From positions 868,001 through 932,000 of the forward strand of contig CBDAQC010000002.1 of assembly GCA_965198915.1 (NCBI GenBank): a stretch of DNA of 64,000 bases. Reading direction: 5' to 3'. This document shows positions 42,222 through 50,655 of the stretch, piece by piece (position 1 is the first letter of the stretch; each line of letters opens with the position of its first letter). The stretch is from BOG-908 sp965198915 (GTDB lineage: Bacteria; Pseudomonadota; Alphaproteobacteria; Acetobacterales; Acetobacteraceae). A program made the position numbers and the translations under genes. Under the pieces are notes generated by a model. The model had not been told where the DNA came from. It made no database searches and saw nothing but the letters and a program-made list of their open reading frames with translations.

Positions 42222-42980
42222 TCAGTGCGCCACGAAGCCGCCATCGACCGGCAGGGCGACACCGAGGACCATGCTGGCACCAGGGCTGCACAGCCAGAGA
42301 ACGGCGGCCGCCACTTCTTCGGGCCGCCCCATGCGCCCAATTGGCTGCTGCTTCAGGAACTCCTTCATGGCCTCCGGATCGATGCCGTCGCCCATGGGTG
42401 TTTCGATGCAGCCAGGGCAGATCGCGTTTACGCGAATGCCAGTGGCAGCGTGATCGAGCGCCGCGCTTTTGGTCAGCCCGATCACGCCATGCTTGGTTGC
42501 ATGATAGGCCGCGCGTCCAGGCAGGCCGACCAGACCGCCCAGAGACGAGCAATTCACGATAGCGCCGCTTCCCTGCTTGGTCATTTGCAGAAGCTCGTGC
42601 TTCATAAAGGTCCACACGCCGCGCAGGTTCGTCGCGCTGACCTCATCGAACCCTTCGGCGGTCTCCTCCATCATGGGGCACATCGGGCCGAGAATGCCGG
42701 CGTTATTGTACGCCATGTCGAGCCGGCCAAAAGTGGAGACTGCACGCTCAACCGTTGCAGCTGCCTGTTTCTCGTCCGCCACGTCGCACACCACGGCAAT
42801 TGCCTTGTGTCCGGCTTCAGAAAGCTGATTGGCTGCGGCATTGAGTGCCTGCTCGCCGTGACCGGCTAGAACGACAGCGGCTCCGGCCTCGGCAAAAGCC
42901 TTGGCCGTTGCCAGGCCGATACCAGACGCCGCTCCGGTGACAAGGGCAACCTGGTCTTTGAAGTCAAAAGTTGGATTCAT
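42222..42980 (-). CDS. Short-chain dehydrogenase/reductase (classical SDR)
   Basis: A 252-aa NAD(P)-dependent oxidoreductase. Cofactor motif VTGAASGIGLATAKAF, NNAG in YNNAGILGPMCP, catalytic Ser in IVNCSSLGGLVG, and YHATKHG (YxxxK) are visible; the C-terminus ends LPVDGGFVAH. Substrate unknown. The ATG at 42980 has GGGAG eight bases upstream and is favoured over GTG at 42989. It lies 55 bp after the cupin gene in the same direction, opposite the LysR gene, the usual layout of a LysR-controlled unit. Confidence 0.92.
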   Translation of the reverse strand: MNPTFDFKDQVALVTGAASGIGLATAKAFAEAGAAVVLAGHGEQALNAAANQLSEAGHKAIAVVCDVADEKQAAATVERAVSTFGRLDMAYNNAGILGPMCPMMEETAEGFDEVSATNLRGVWTFMKHELLQMTKQGSGAIVNCSSLGGLVGLPGRAAYHATKHGVIGLTKSAALDHAATGIRVNAICPGCIETPMGDGIDPEAMKEFLKQQPIGRMGRPEEVAAAVLWLCSPGASMVLGVALPVDGGFVAH

Positions 42981-43035
42981 GACATGCACTCCCTACTGCG
43001 TTTTCTGAAGACCTCTGAATTTGTCTGGCGGGTTG

Positions 43036-43440
43036 CTAATCGTGCGGCGGCGAGTGTTGGCTGTCGCTGACATGCTCCAACCAATCGACCACCTTGCCAT
43101 CCAGCTTCTCCTGGATGGCAATATGGCTCATGGCCGTAGTCTCGGCCGCGCCGTGCCAGTGCTTCTCTCCGGGCGGAAACCAGATTACGTCGCCCGGCCG
43201 CACGGCCTTCGTCGGGCCACCCTCGCGCTGCACCCAGCCACACCCGGCCGTGATGATGAGCGTCTGCCCGAGCGGGTGAGTGTGCCAGGCCGTGCGCGCG
43301 CCAGGCTCGAAGGTGACAAGAGCCCCGCCTGCGCGGGCCGGATCGGGTGAGGTGAATAGCGGATCGATGCGCACAGAGCCGGTGAACCAGTCGGCCGGCC
43401 CCTTGCCGGACGGCTGCGTGCCGCTGCGTTTGATATCCAT
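43036..43440 (-). CDS. Cupin protein of the (R)-hydroxynitrile lyase type
   Basis: A 134-aa single-cupin metalloprotein. The start (KRSGTQPSGKGPADWFTGSV), ARTAWHTHPLGQTLIITAGC, GDVIWFPPGEKHWHGAA and MSHIAIQEKLDGKVVDWLEH closely follow the acidobacterial cupin hydroxynitrile lyase GtHNL as remembered from the literature. Mn-binding residues His53, His55, Gln59 and His94 are all in place. Ala40, Val42 and Gln110, positions known to tune lyase activity, also match the wild-type enzyme. Whether this protein cleaves cyanohydrins in vivo is unknown. AAAGGAGG precedes the ATG at 43440. Confidence 0.85.
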   Translation of the reverse strand: MDIKRSGTQPSGKGPADWFTGSVRIDPLFTSPDPARAGGALVTFEPGARTAWHTHPLGQTLIITAGCGWVQREGGPTKAVRPGDVIWFPPGEKHWHGAAETTAMSHIAIQEKLDGKVVDWLEHVSDSQHSPPHD

Positions 43441-43514
43441 GGTGCCTCCTTTGGGTTTTCGTGTCGCCCACAAGGAGGTGGTTTCCCGTTACCGCATCGG
43501 GTAGCTGTCAGAAT

Positions 43515-43534
43515 ACGCATGAACCCATAAGCGT
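43515..43534. promoter_or_regulatory. Candidate LysR-type operator between divergent genes
   Basis: ACGCATGAACCCATAAGCGT: an imperfect dyad (ACGC...GCGT) with T and A placed roughly as in the T-N11-A pattern of LysR boxes, in the 103-bp gap between the cupin and LysR starts. It ends nine bases before the LysR ATG, so it may also serve autoregulation. Confidence 0.4.
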
Positions 43535-43543
43535 GGCTAATCA

Positions 43544-44467
43544 ATGAGCGAAGAGAACCTGAACGATCTGGCCGCTTTCGTCGTCGTGGCCCAAGAGCGG
43601 AGCTTCACGCGTGCCGCTGCGAAGATCGGGGTTTCGCAATCCGCCCTGAGCCAGACCATTCGCGGCCTCGAAGCTCGGCTTGGCATGCGGCTGCTGATTC
43701 GCACGACGCGCAGCGTTGCGCCAACGGAGGCGGGCGACCGCCTGCTGGCGACGGTCGGTCCCCGGATCGAGGATATCCGCGCCGAGCTGGCCGCGCTTAG
43801 CGAGCTACGCGACAAGCCGGCCGGCACCGTACGCATTTCGGCGGACGAGCATGCAGCGACCATGATCCTCTGGCCGGCGTTGCAAAAGCTGCTTCCCGCC
43901 TATCCTGACATCACTGTCGAGGTCGCGCTTAACAACGGCCTGGTCGACATCGTGGGCGAACGCTGTGACGCAGGCATCCGATTCGGTGACATCGTGGACA
44001 AGGACATGATCGCCGTGCCGATCGGGCCGGACATGCGCATGGTGGTGGTCGGCTCGCCCTCATACTTCCAGGACCACGCGAAACCGTCCGTACCCCAGGA
44101 CCTGACGGGGCTTCCCTGCATCAACCTCCGGCTTCCAACCTATGGGGGTCTTTACCCCTGGGAGTTCCAGAAAGACGGCCGCGAGCTAAGGGTGAGGGTT
44201 GAGGGACAACTGATTTTCAATAGCATCGCGCTGATGCTGAATGCAGCTCTTGCCGGTTTCGGCCTCGCCTACCTCGCAGAAGATCAGGTGCAGCCGCATC
44301 TACAGGCTGGGCAGCTTGTGCAGGTTCTCGCCGATTTCTGCCCCGCATTTTCAGGCCATCACCTCTATTACCCAAGTCGTAAGCAGCCGTCGCCGGCATT
44401 TACCGTTATTGCCAATGGTCTTCGATACAAGCGGGAGAACATTTCAGCGAGCTTTGCAAGAGAATAG
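43544..44467 (+). CDS. LysR-family transcriptional regulator
   Basis: A 307-aa regulator. The N-terminal winged helix-turn-helix shows RSFTRAAAKIGVSQSALSQT, then IRGLEARLGMRLLIRTTRSV; the effector domain includes DEHAATMILWPALQKLLPAY and CDAGIRFGDIVDKDMIAVPI, VVVGSPSYFQDH, and GLAYLAEDQVQPHLQAGQLV. It is divergent from the cupin/SDR pair, which it probably controls. Lower G+C than the flanking ligase-system genes suggests it arrived with them as one block. Confidence 0.93.
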   Translation: MSEENLNDLAAFVVVAQERSFTRAAAKIGVSQSALSQTIRGLEARLGMRLLIRTTRSVAPTEAGDRLLATVGPRIEDIRAELAALSELRDKPAGTVRISADEHAATMILWPALQKLLPAYPDITVEVALNNGLVDIVGERCDAGIRFGDIVDKDMIAVPIGPDMRMVVVGSPSYFQDHAKPSVPQDLTGLPCINLRLPTYGGLYPWEFQKDGRELRVRVEGQLIFNSIALMLNAALAGFGLAYLAEDQVQPHLQAGQLVQVLADFCPAFSGHHLYYPSRKQPSPAFTVIANGLRYKRENISASFARE

Positions 44468-44914
44468 GGATTGTCACGCGCTGATCCGATGCGCCTCTCC
44501 GCAGGGTGAAGCCTCTCTCTTGGAAGCTGCGTCAGCAGTGCGGAATGGGTGGTGACTTCGGATCAGTCCGTGAGTTACAGAAAGGCCGCAGGCCGGGAGA
44601 AAAACTCTTGCCGGCAACGCGCCCGCCCGTAGCTTTCCGCTATGGAGGACAGTGGCCGGCCTTGGTCGATTCAGCCTGCAAAATCGGGATCATGCGGCTT
44701 TGATTGCGTGCGCGTAGCTTGATATGCCTGCAGAGCGCGGGCAGATATCGCCGCTGTTGAAGCGGCCGCGCAAGGTGACGTCTCCCGCGACAGCGGTATC
44801 ATAAGTCTTTTGCTTCTTTTCTTCAGAAAAGAAGGCCTTGCCTTGCGCTCGCCTTGCCCCATGCACTTGAACGACCCTACCGAGGAGTCCCATGCGACCG
44901 AGAGCCGCGCAGAC
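44468..44914. other. Intergenic stretch between LysR and the DNA ligase
   Basis: A 447-bp region. It contains one family B half near 44800-44846 and the presumed promoter of the ligase gene; no gene is supported in 44468-44795. The ligase frame extends upstream to the ATG at 44861, an alternative start. Confidence 0.5.
44797..44850. repeat. Family B hairpin repeat (single half)
   Basis: AAGTCTTTTGCTTCTTTTCT, then TCAGAAAAGAAGGCCTTGCC. CTTCTTTTCT and AGAAAAGAAG form the hairpin arms. It is oriented towards the ligase gene. Confidence 0.85.
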
Positions 44915-46504
44915 ATGATTGCCTTTGCCGAACTGCTGGATCGGCTGACGCTGACGCCAGGGCGGTTGGCGAAGATTGCGTTGTTGCGGCGGTTTTTCGA
45001 GACCGAGGCGGACCCCGACCGCGGCTGGGCGCTGGCGGCGTTGACGGGGGAGCTGAGTTTCACCGCGGCCAAGGCGGGGTTGATACGGCAGGTGGCCGAG
45101 GCGCGGGTCGATCCGTTGCTGCTGGGGTTGTCCTACGATTTCGTGGGTGATCTGGCGGAGACGGTGGCGCTGATCTGGCCGGCGCGGACGGAGACGGCGC
45201 CGCCGAGTGTCACGGAGATCGTGGACGCGTTGCGGTCCCGGCCGAAAGGGGAGCTGCCGGGGTTGCTGAGCGGATGGCTGGATGGGTCCGGGCCGAACGT
45301 GCGCTACGCGTTGCTGAAGCTGATCACGGGATCCTTGCGGGTGGGGGCGTCGGCGCGGCTGGCGAAGACGGCGCTGGCGGAGTTTGCCGCGGGGCATGGG
45401 CAAGTTGTGGCGGCCGACGACGTGGAGGAGGTGTGGCACGGGCTGTCACCGCCTTATGCCGCATTGTGGGACTGGCTGGAGGGGCGGAGTGCGGCGCCGG
45501 ATGCGGCGGGCGCGCCGGTGTTCCGGCCGCCGATGCTGGCGCATGCGCTGGAGGCGGCCGATCTGGCGTCGCTGGATGCCGCGGCGTACGCGGCCGAGTG
45601 GAAATGGGACGGTATACGGGTGCAGCTGGTGCGGGCACCTGGCGGAGAGCGGATATTCTCGCGCGGAGCGGAGGATGTGTCCGGCGCGTTTCCTGACCTG
45701 GCGGGGGTGCTGCCGGCGGATGCGGTGCTGGACGGCGAGCTGCTGGTGGTGCGTGACGGGGTGGTGGCGCCGTTTGCCGATCTGCAGCAACGGCTGAACA
45801 GGAAGACGGCATCGGCCAAGATGGTGGCGGCGTTTCCGCTGCGGGTGCGGCTGTACGACATCCTGTTCGACGGCGCGGAGGATTTGCGGGGGCTGGGGTT
45901 CACGGCGCGGCGGGCGCGGCTGGAGGCGTGGGTGGCGCGCCATCCCTCCGAGCGGCTGGATCTGTCCGAGCTGATATCGTTTGGCAGCCTGGAAGAGCTG
46001 GCGGCAATACGCGCGGGGACGCGGGCGGCGAGCATCGAGGGCCTGATGCTGAAGCGGCTGGACAGCGCTTATGTGCCGGGGCGGCCGCGCGGGTTGTGGT
46101 GGAAATGGAAGCGCGATCCGCTGACGATAGATGCTGTGGTGATGTATGCGCAGCGCGGGCACGGCAAGCGCAGCAGTTTCTATTCGGACTACACGTTCGG
46201 GCTGTGGCGGGAGGATGGCGAGCTGGTGCCGGTTGGCAAGGCGTATTCGGGGTTCACCGACGAGGAGCTGGTGCGGCTGGACCGCTGGATACGCAACCAC
46301 ACGGTGCGCGCGTATGGGCCGGTGCGCGAGGTGGAGCGCGGGCTGGTGCTGGAGGTGGCGTTCGATGCGGCACAGTATTCCGGGCGGCACAAATCAGGCG
46401 TGGCGCTCCGGTTTCCAAGAGTGGCGCGGCTGCGCTGGGACAAGCCGTATCAGGAGGCGGACAGGCTTGAGACGCTGGTGCGGATGATCGAGGGGGCGGG
46501 GTAA
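44915..46504 (+). CDS. ATP-dependent DNA ligase (ligase-associated DNA repair system)
   Basis: A 529-aa ligase that seals nicks using ATP. The N-terminal domain begins MIAFAELLDRL and has TGSLRVGASARLAKTALAEF; the adenylation motif is EWKWDGIRVQ (Lys230), then FSRGAEDVSGAFPDL, DGELLVVRDG, SIEGLMLKR and KWKRDPLTIDAVVMYAQ; the OB-fold domain follows, with YSDYTFGLWRE and VFD-type motif LEVAFDAAQYSGRHKSG. The ATG at 44915 matches the family start; one at 44861 in frame adds 18 residues. Works with the helicase and exonuclease at 37.7-41.9 kb. Confidence 0.93.
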   Translation: MIAFAELLDRLTLTPGRLAKIALLRRFFETEADPDRGWALAALTGELSFTAAKAGLIRQVAEARVDPLLLGLSYDFVGDLAETVALIWPARTETAPPSVTEIVDALRSRPKGELPGLLSGWLDGSGPNVRYALLKLITGSLRVGASARLAKTALAEFAAGHGQVVAADDVEEVWHGLSPPYAALWDWLEGRSAAPDAAGAPVFRPPMLAHALEAADLASLDAAAYAAEWKWDGIRVQLVRAPGGERIFSRGAEDVSGAFPDLAGVLPADAVLDGELLVVRDGVVAPFADLQQRLNRKTASAKMVAAFPLRVRLYDILFDGAEDLRGLGFTARRARLEAWVARHPSERLDLSELISFGSLEELAAIRAGTRAASIEGLMLKRLDSAYVPGRPRGLWWKWKRDPLTIDAVVMYAQRGHGKRSSFYSDYTFGLWREDGELVPVGKAYSGFTDEELVRLDRWIRNHTVRAYGPVREVERGLVLEVAFDAAQYSGRHKSGVALRFPRVARLRWDKPYQEADRLETLVRMIEGAG

Positions 46505-46726
46505 AGGTAGGTTCCGCCTCGATTGCAAAGTTGCAGCGTTCGACTGCGTTGTCTTGAACGTGCCTGGCGTTCGTCTGGCAGCGCATTTGCTGCGCTTCGG
46601 CATTCAGAGAAATTGCGAAAGCCGACTGTTGTGGCAGGATCTGCAAGGTTTGCTCCTCCGCCTGCTCCACGGCCTGGCGCTGACCCCCATCGCGAACGAT
46701 GCAGGACAGCCCAGGCCAAAATGCAG

Positions 46727-46785
46727 GCGGAGAAACAAATGTTTTTTGCTTCTTTTTTTCAAAAAAGAAGACCTTGCTTCCTTTC
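46727..46785. repeat. Family B hairpin repeat (single half, at a gene end)
   Basis: GCGGAGAAACAAATGTTTTT, then TGCTTCTTTTTTTCAAAAAA and GAAGACCTTGC, ending at the stop codon of the minus-strand cytochrome c gene. Here the outer end faces a stop codon, not a start. The remaining 46505-46726 shows no gene. Confidence 0.9.
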
Positions 46786-47204
46786 TACGGCGTGATGTTC
46801 CACCAATCACTCCAGGTAGGCTCCGACGCGGTGCCGACGCTGGCGAAGTAAGCGGCCATGTTGTTGGCGTCCGTCTGCGTGAGGCAGTGGGCGTAGCTGA
46901 TCATGCCGTATGGAGAGCCGTTGGAGATGAAGGTGTTGACCAGGGCCGCGGAGGCGTTCTGCACGTTCGGGCCCATGCCGCCCGCGCCGTTGCCGCCGTG
47001 ACAGCCGGCGCAGTTGTTGGCGAGGTAGGCGCGGCGGCCGTCACCCACCGGCCCGAGCGAGGGCAGGCCCAGGGCGGCGGTGGGGTAGCAGACGGGTGCG
47101 GGGACCGTGGTGGCGGGGGCCGGCGGGGCGGCGACGGCGGAGGTGGCCACCGCGGCGGCGGCGAAGGCTGCCGCCGACTGGGCGAAGAGCTTGGCTAGGC
47201 GCAT
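46785..47204 (-). CDS. Small periplasmic cytochrome c of the xox cluster
   Basis: A 139-aa exported c-type cytochrome. A signal peptide (SAAAFAAAAVATSAVAAP) is followed by the haem site NNCAGCHGGNGAGG (CxxCH) and a candidate Met ligand near GMGPNV or YGMISYAH. It is third in the run xoxF-xoxJ-cytochrome, the position of the electron acceptor (XoxG-like) of the PQQ dehydrogenase. AAAGGAAA precedes the ATG at 47204. The family is short for XoxG (about 160-200), so the XoxG assignment is by context. Confidence 0.85.
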   Translation of the reverse strand: MRLAKLFAQSAAAFAAAAVATSAVAAPPAPATTVPAPVCYPTAALGLPSLGPVGDGRRAYLANNCAGCHGGNGAGGMGPNVQNASAALVNTFISNGSPYGMISYAHCLTQTDANNMAAYFASVGTASEPTWSDWWNITP

Positions 47205-47220
47205 CGTGCGTTTCCTTTGG

Positions 47221-48096
47221 TCAATGCGTTTGGGTTTGCGTGACGGCGGCCTGCGGCGAGACCGGGACGAGCGGGACGTTGTAGTCGTGCAGGATGGCGG
47301 CGATTTCGGGTGCGTGCCGGTCCATCGCGTCCTGCAGCCTGTCGCGCAGCGCCACGTCGGTTTTGCGCACGCCTACGGCCATCGGATAGGCGAAGGCGAT
47401 CTCCGGCATCTTCGGGTCCCCGGTGAGCGGCTGCACGTGCAGCTTGTCGCCGTAGGGCTTGGCGAAGTAGCCGGCGAACGGTCCCCACACGAAGGCCACG
47501 TCGATCTCCCCGCTGGCGACGGCGGCGATGATCTTGCCCTGCGGGTTCTGCACGCTGTCATCCGCCCACATCGGATAGGCGCGCATGTTGGCCACCAGGT
47601 TGCGGTGTCCCAGTGCCATGGCCGGCGGGGTGTTGATGCCTTCCAGGCCTACCGACTGGATGCCGATCTTGGCATCGTGCAGGTAGGGGTCCTCGAAGGC
47701 GATGACGCGGTGCGGATCGTCGCTGCGCTGGACGATGACGTAACTGGAGGTGAAGTACGGCCTGGTATGGGCGACCACCGGCAGCATCGCCGGGACACTG
47801 ATCACCACGTCACATTTGTTGGCCAGCAGCGTGCGGCGGAAGAACGTCTTGCGCTGCGGGTCCCAGGTGTATTGCAAGTCCTCGTGCAGGTCGGCGGCGA
47901 GCAGGCTGGCGATCTTGTTCTCGAAGCCCTCCTGCTTCTGGTCCGAGTAGGGCAGGTTCGCCGGATCGGCGCAGACGCGTAGCGCCGGCCTGTCCGCCGG
48001 CGCCGTGCCCGGCGCCGCATGTGCGGCGACGGGCAGGGCCACGAGCGGCAGCAGGCAAGCGGCGAGCAGCCCCCTCATCCTGTGTGCGTTCATCAT
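47221..48096 (-). CDS. xoxJ: XoxJ/MxaJ-like periplasmic binding protein
   Basis: A 291-aa exported protein. A signal peptide (GLLAACLLPLVALPVAAHAA) is followed by a solute-binding (SBP_bac_3) fold: ALRVCADPANLPYSDQKQEG, FENKIASLLAADL, RRTLLANKCDVVISVPAMLP, FTSSYVIVQRSDDP, EIDVAFVWGPFAGYFA and FAYPMAVGVRKTDVALRD. XoxJ is needed for alcohol dehydrogenase maturation or activity. Two ATG codons stand side by side (48096 and 48093) behind GAGGA; the first is used. It starts 7 bp after the xoxF stop. Confidence 0.9.
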   Translation of the reverse strand: MMNAHRMRGLLAACLLPLVALPVAAHAAPGTAPADRPALRVCADPANLPYSDQKQEGFENKIASLLAADLHEDLQYTWDPQRKTFFRRTLLANKCDVVISVPAMLPVVAHTRPYFTSSYVIVQRSDDPHRVIAFEDPYLHDAKIGIQSVGLEGINTPPAMALGHRNLVANMRAYPMWADDSVQNPQGKIIAAVASGEIDVAFVWGPFAGYFAKPYGDKLHVQPLTGDPKMPEIAFAYPMAVGVRKTDVALRDRLQDAMDRHAPEIAAILHDYNVPLVPVSPQAAVTQTQTH

Positions 48097-48103
48097 CGCG
48101 TCC

Positions 48104-50068
48104 TCAAGGCAGCTTGAAGACGTGGACGTAGCCGCTGGTGACGGCCGGCGTGGCGGCGGCCGCGACGCCGTTCGCCTTGGCGTAGGCCGACACCGCCGCC
48201 GCGTAGCCCGGGCCGTGCACGGAGGCCGGGGCCTCGCCCACGGAGTTGTGCGACAGGCCGGGAGGGGCAGGCGGAGCAGGCGGGGTGGGCAGGCCGGAGG
48301 AGCCGCCGGGGACCGCGGGGTTGGGCAGGTTCGTCTCGCCGGGGCATTCGCCGCCGCCGAGTCCGCCCGCCAGCCAGCCCACGCCGGTGGTGATCGCCAC
48401 GCGCTGGTGGCCGTCCCCGCCGGTGAAGGTGATCGGGTTGGAGACCACGCCGCACTCGAGCTGGGTTTGGAACAGCACGTGGCCGTTGGTGGCATCCACC
48501 GCCTTGAACAGGCCGCTGAGCGTTCCGTAGAACACCACGTTGCCAGCGGTGGCCAGCGTGCCGGCGTAGAGCGGCAGCGGCTCCTGCACGCTCCAGGCGC
48601 GTTGGTTGGTGACCGGGTTCCAGGCGACCATCTCGCCCAGATAGCCGCCAGGGCCAGGGGAGATGCCGAGGTCGATGCCCTGGAACGGGGTGCCGGCGAT
48701 GTATTCGGTCAGCAGCGGCTCGTAGGACGAGCAGAGGTTGAGCAGCGGCAGGTAGAACAGGCCGGTGGTGGGCGAGTAGGCCGACGGCTCCCAGTCCTTC
48801 AGACCGAGGGCGGAGGGGCAGTTGTTGGTCAGGGTCTGGCCGGTGTGGATGTAGGAGCTGGCCGGGATCTGCTCGAGCCCGGTGGTCAGGCTGACGCCGG
48901 TGGCCCAGTTGACGTTGGGGCCGAAGGGTTGCGCGTTGATGAGCTGGCCGGTGGCCCGGTCCAGCGTGTAGGCAAAGCCGTTCTTGTTGAAGTGGATGAT
49001 GACCTTGCGGGGGACGCCGTTGATCGGGATGTCCACCACGGTGTCTTCGTTCACCGCGTCGAAATCCCAGTTGTCATGCGGGGTGAGCTGGTAGGCCCAC
49101 ACGGCCTGGCCGGTCTGCGGGTTGCGGGCGAAGATCGTGCTGCTCCACTTGTTGTCACCGGGACGCATGTCCGGGTTCCAGACGCCGGGGTTGCCGGTGC
49201 CGTAGAAGATCAGGTTCAGCTCGGGGTCGTAGGTCATCCAGCCCCAGGAGGTGGAGCCGCCCTGCTGCCAGAGGGTGTTCTGCCAGCTCGTCAGGCCGAG
49301 GTTCTTGCCCTGGTCCTTGGCGTAATAGGGCTTGAAGGACGGGCCGATCAGGACGTCACTGTCCGGGCCGGTTGAGTAGGCTTTCCAGACCACCGCGCCG
49401 GTGTTCACGTTGAGCGCCTGCACCCAGCCGCGCACGCCGAGCTCGCCGCCGGCATTGCCGATGATGACGTTGTTGCCGACGACGATCGGCGCCGCGGTCA
49501 GCGTCTCGCCGATCGACGGGTTGGCGATCTGCGTCTTCCAGACCTGCTTGCCGGTGTCTGCGTTCACGGCGACGACGTTGCCGTCGAGCACGCCGTAGAT
49601 CACCATGCCGTTGGCGTAGGCCGCACCGCGGTTCACCACGTCACAGCAGGCCACGCCTTCGGAGAGGGTGCTGGCGCCGGGATCGTAGGTCCACAGCAGC
49701 GTGCCGGGATGGGTGATGTCGAACGCCATCAGCTTGTTCGGAAACGGTGTGACGACGTACATCTTGCTCTGCGCCACCAGCGCGTTGCCCTGGTGGGTGG
49801 CGGTGTTGCTGGTGGGGTAGTTGAACTCCTCCACCATAGTGCCGGCGTTGGCGTTGGTGATTTCCGTCAGGCCGCTGAAGCGGGTGCCCTGCACGGTGCC
49901 CGCGGCGGTGGTCCAGGTGGCGCCGGCCTGGACGCCGGTCTGCGCCGCGGCGGCCATCGGGACAAGGCCCGCGATGACGGCACAGGCGGTGTTTAGCGCC
50001 ATTCGCCTGCCGGACCGCGAGGCGGTAGGGCCGGCCTTGATGACTGAGAACAGATGTTTGATGTGCAC
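48104..50068 (-). CDS. xoxF: Lanthanide-type PQQ-dependent alcohol dehydrogenase (XoxF family)
   Basis: A 654-aa periplasmic quinoprotein that oxidises methanol or other primary alcohols and feeds cytochrome c. The vicinal disulfide is in EGVACCDVVNRG; PQQ-ring segments include TSWGWMTYDPELNLIFYGTG, NPGVWNPDMRPGDNKWSST and YQLTPHDNWDFDAVNE. The D-F-D in the last motif has the extra Asp that coordinates a lanthanide in XoxF/ExaF enzymes, replacing the Ala of calcium MxaF. Signal sequence begins after GRRMALNTACAVIAGLV. GTG at 50068 is chosen with GGAG six bases upstream. A Pro-rich insert (PTPPAPPAPPG) near the C-terminus is unusual. Confidence 0.9.
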   Translation of the reverse strand: MHIKHLFSVIKAGPTASRSGRRMALNTACAVIAGLVPMAAAAQTGVQAGATWTTAAGTVQGTRFSGLTEITNANAGTMVEEFNYPTSNTATHQGNALVAQSKMYVVTPFPNKLMAFDITHPGTLLWTYDPGASTLSEGVACCDVVNRGAAYANGMVIYGVLDGNVVAVNADTGKQVWKTQIANPSIGETLTAAPIVVGNNVIIGNAGGELGVRGWVQALNVNTGAVVWKAYSTGPDSDVLIGPSFKPYYAKDQGKNLGLTSWQNTLWQQGGSTSWGWMTYDPELNLIFYGTGNPGVWNPDMRPGDNKWSSTIFARNPQTGQAVWAYQLTPHDNWDFDAVNEDTVVDIPINGVPRKVIIHFNKNGFAYTLDRATGQLINAQPFGPNVNWATGVSLTTGLEQIPASSYIHTGQTLTNNCPSALGLKDWEPSAYSPTTGLFYLPLLNLCSSYEPLLTEYIAGTPFQGIDLGISPGPGGYLGEMVAWNPVTNQRAWSVQEPLPLYAGTLATAGNVVFYGTLSGLFKAVDATNGHVLFQTQLECGVVSNPITFTGGDGHQRVAITTGVGWLAGGLGGGECPGETNLPNPAVPGGSSGLPTPPAPPAPPGLSHNSVGEAPASVHGPGYAAAVSAYAKANGVAAAATPAVTSGYVHVFKLP

Positions 50069-50212
50069 TGAGAGCTCCACCCCAAAAACAAGCGGCAAGC
50101 GCGGAGGACCACCGCACTTATTTGACCGCAAACCGGAACGATACGACTCATAAAACAGGTCGTTACCGAAGCGCTATCAATTTTTGACGTGGCTGGGTTA
50201 TTTTTTAGCAAA

Positions 50213-50224
50213 AACACGCGTGTT
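50213..50224. promoter_or_regulatory. Perfect 12-bp palindrome upstream of xoxF
   Basis: AACACGCGTGTT, flanked by GCAAA on one side and TTTGC-like sequence on the other, in an AT-rich patch (50160-50230) 145 bp upstream of the xoxF start. A plausible operator or activator site; no known regulator consensus was matched. Confidence 0.4.
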
Positions 50225-50292
50225 GCTTTGCACGTGACGATTGCATCGGTCGCGGTGCGTGGGACGCCCTGAGAAGGCCGCCTGAACCGGCG

Positions 50293-50655
50293 TCAGTGTC
50301 CGAGCAGGGTGCGGATCAGGCCTACGAGATGGCTCGGCAGGTAGGGCTTTTTCAGCAGGTAGTAGCCGAGTTCCTCGCGCCAGCTCGCCTGCAGGACTTC
50401 CGGGCGGCCGGTGGCGATGATGACGGGGATGTCCGGGTTGAGGCTGCGCATGCGGGCGGCGACCTGGGCGCCGTCCGCCTGGCCAGGCATGTGGAAGTCG
50501 GTCACCAGGATGGTGAAAACCCGGGGCGGGTCGCTGAGTATCTCGATCGCGCTGTCGCCGCTCGATGCCTCGAAGACGTCGAACCCCGCATCCTGCAGGG
50601 TTTCGGTCATTACCGCACGGATCGTAGGTTCGTCCTCAACCAGCATTACGCACAT
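50293..50655 (-). CDS. Single-domain response regulator (receiver only)
   Basis: A 120-aa CheY-like receiver. VMLVEDEPTIRAVMTE gives the acidic pair (Asp8 and neighbours), the phospho-Asp is Asp53 in ILVTDFHMPG, Thr in IIATGRP, and Lys in LLKKPYL. No output domain. No kinase is adjacent; the hybrid kinase at 4.1 kb and the HWE kinase at 58.8 kb are possible partners. It lies just upstream of xoxF on the same strand, so a link to xox control is possible. Confidence 0.9.
   Translation of the reverse strand: MCVMLVEDEPTIRAVMTETLQDAGFDVFEASSGDSAIEILSDPPRVFTILVTDFHMPGQADGAQVAARMRSLNPDIPVIIATGRPEVLQASWREELGYYLLKKPYLPSHLVGLIRTLLGH

Noticed and set aside
42127..42453. Plus-strand frames antisense to the SDR gene
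   Set aside because: Shadow of the SDR coding sequence; no ribosome-binding site and no family similarity.
48104..50068. Calling the quinoprotein a calcium-type MxaF
   Set aside because: The D-F-D motif carries the extra Asp of lanthanide enzymes, and the neighbouring genes follow the xoxF-J-cytochrome order with no mxaI gene.
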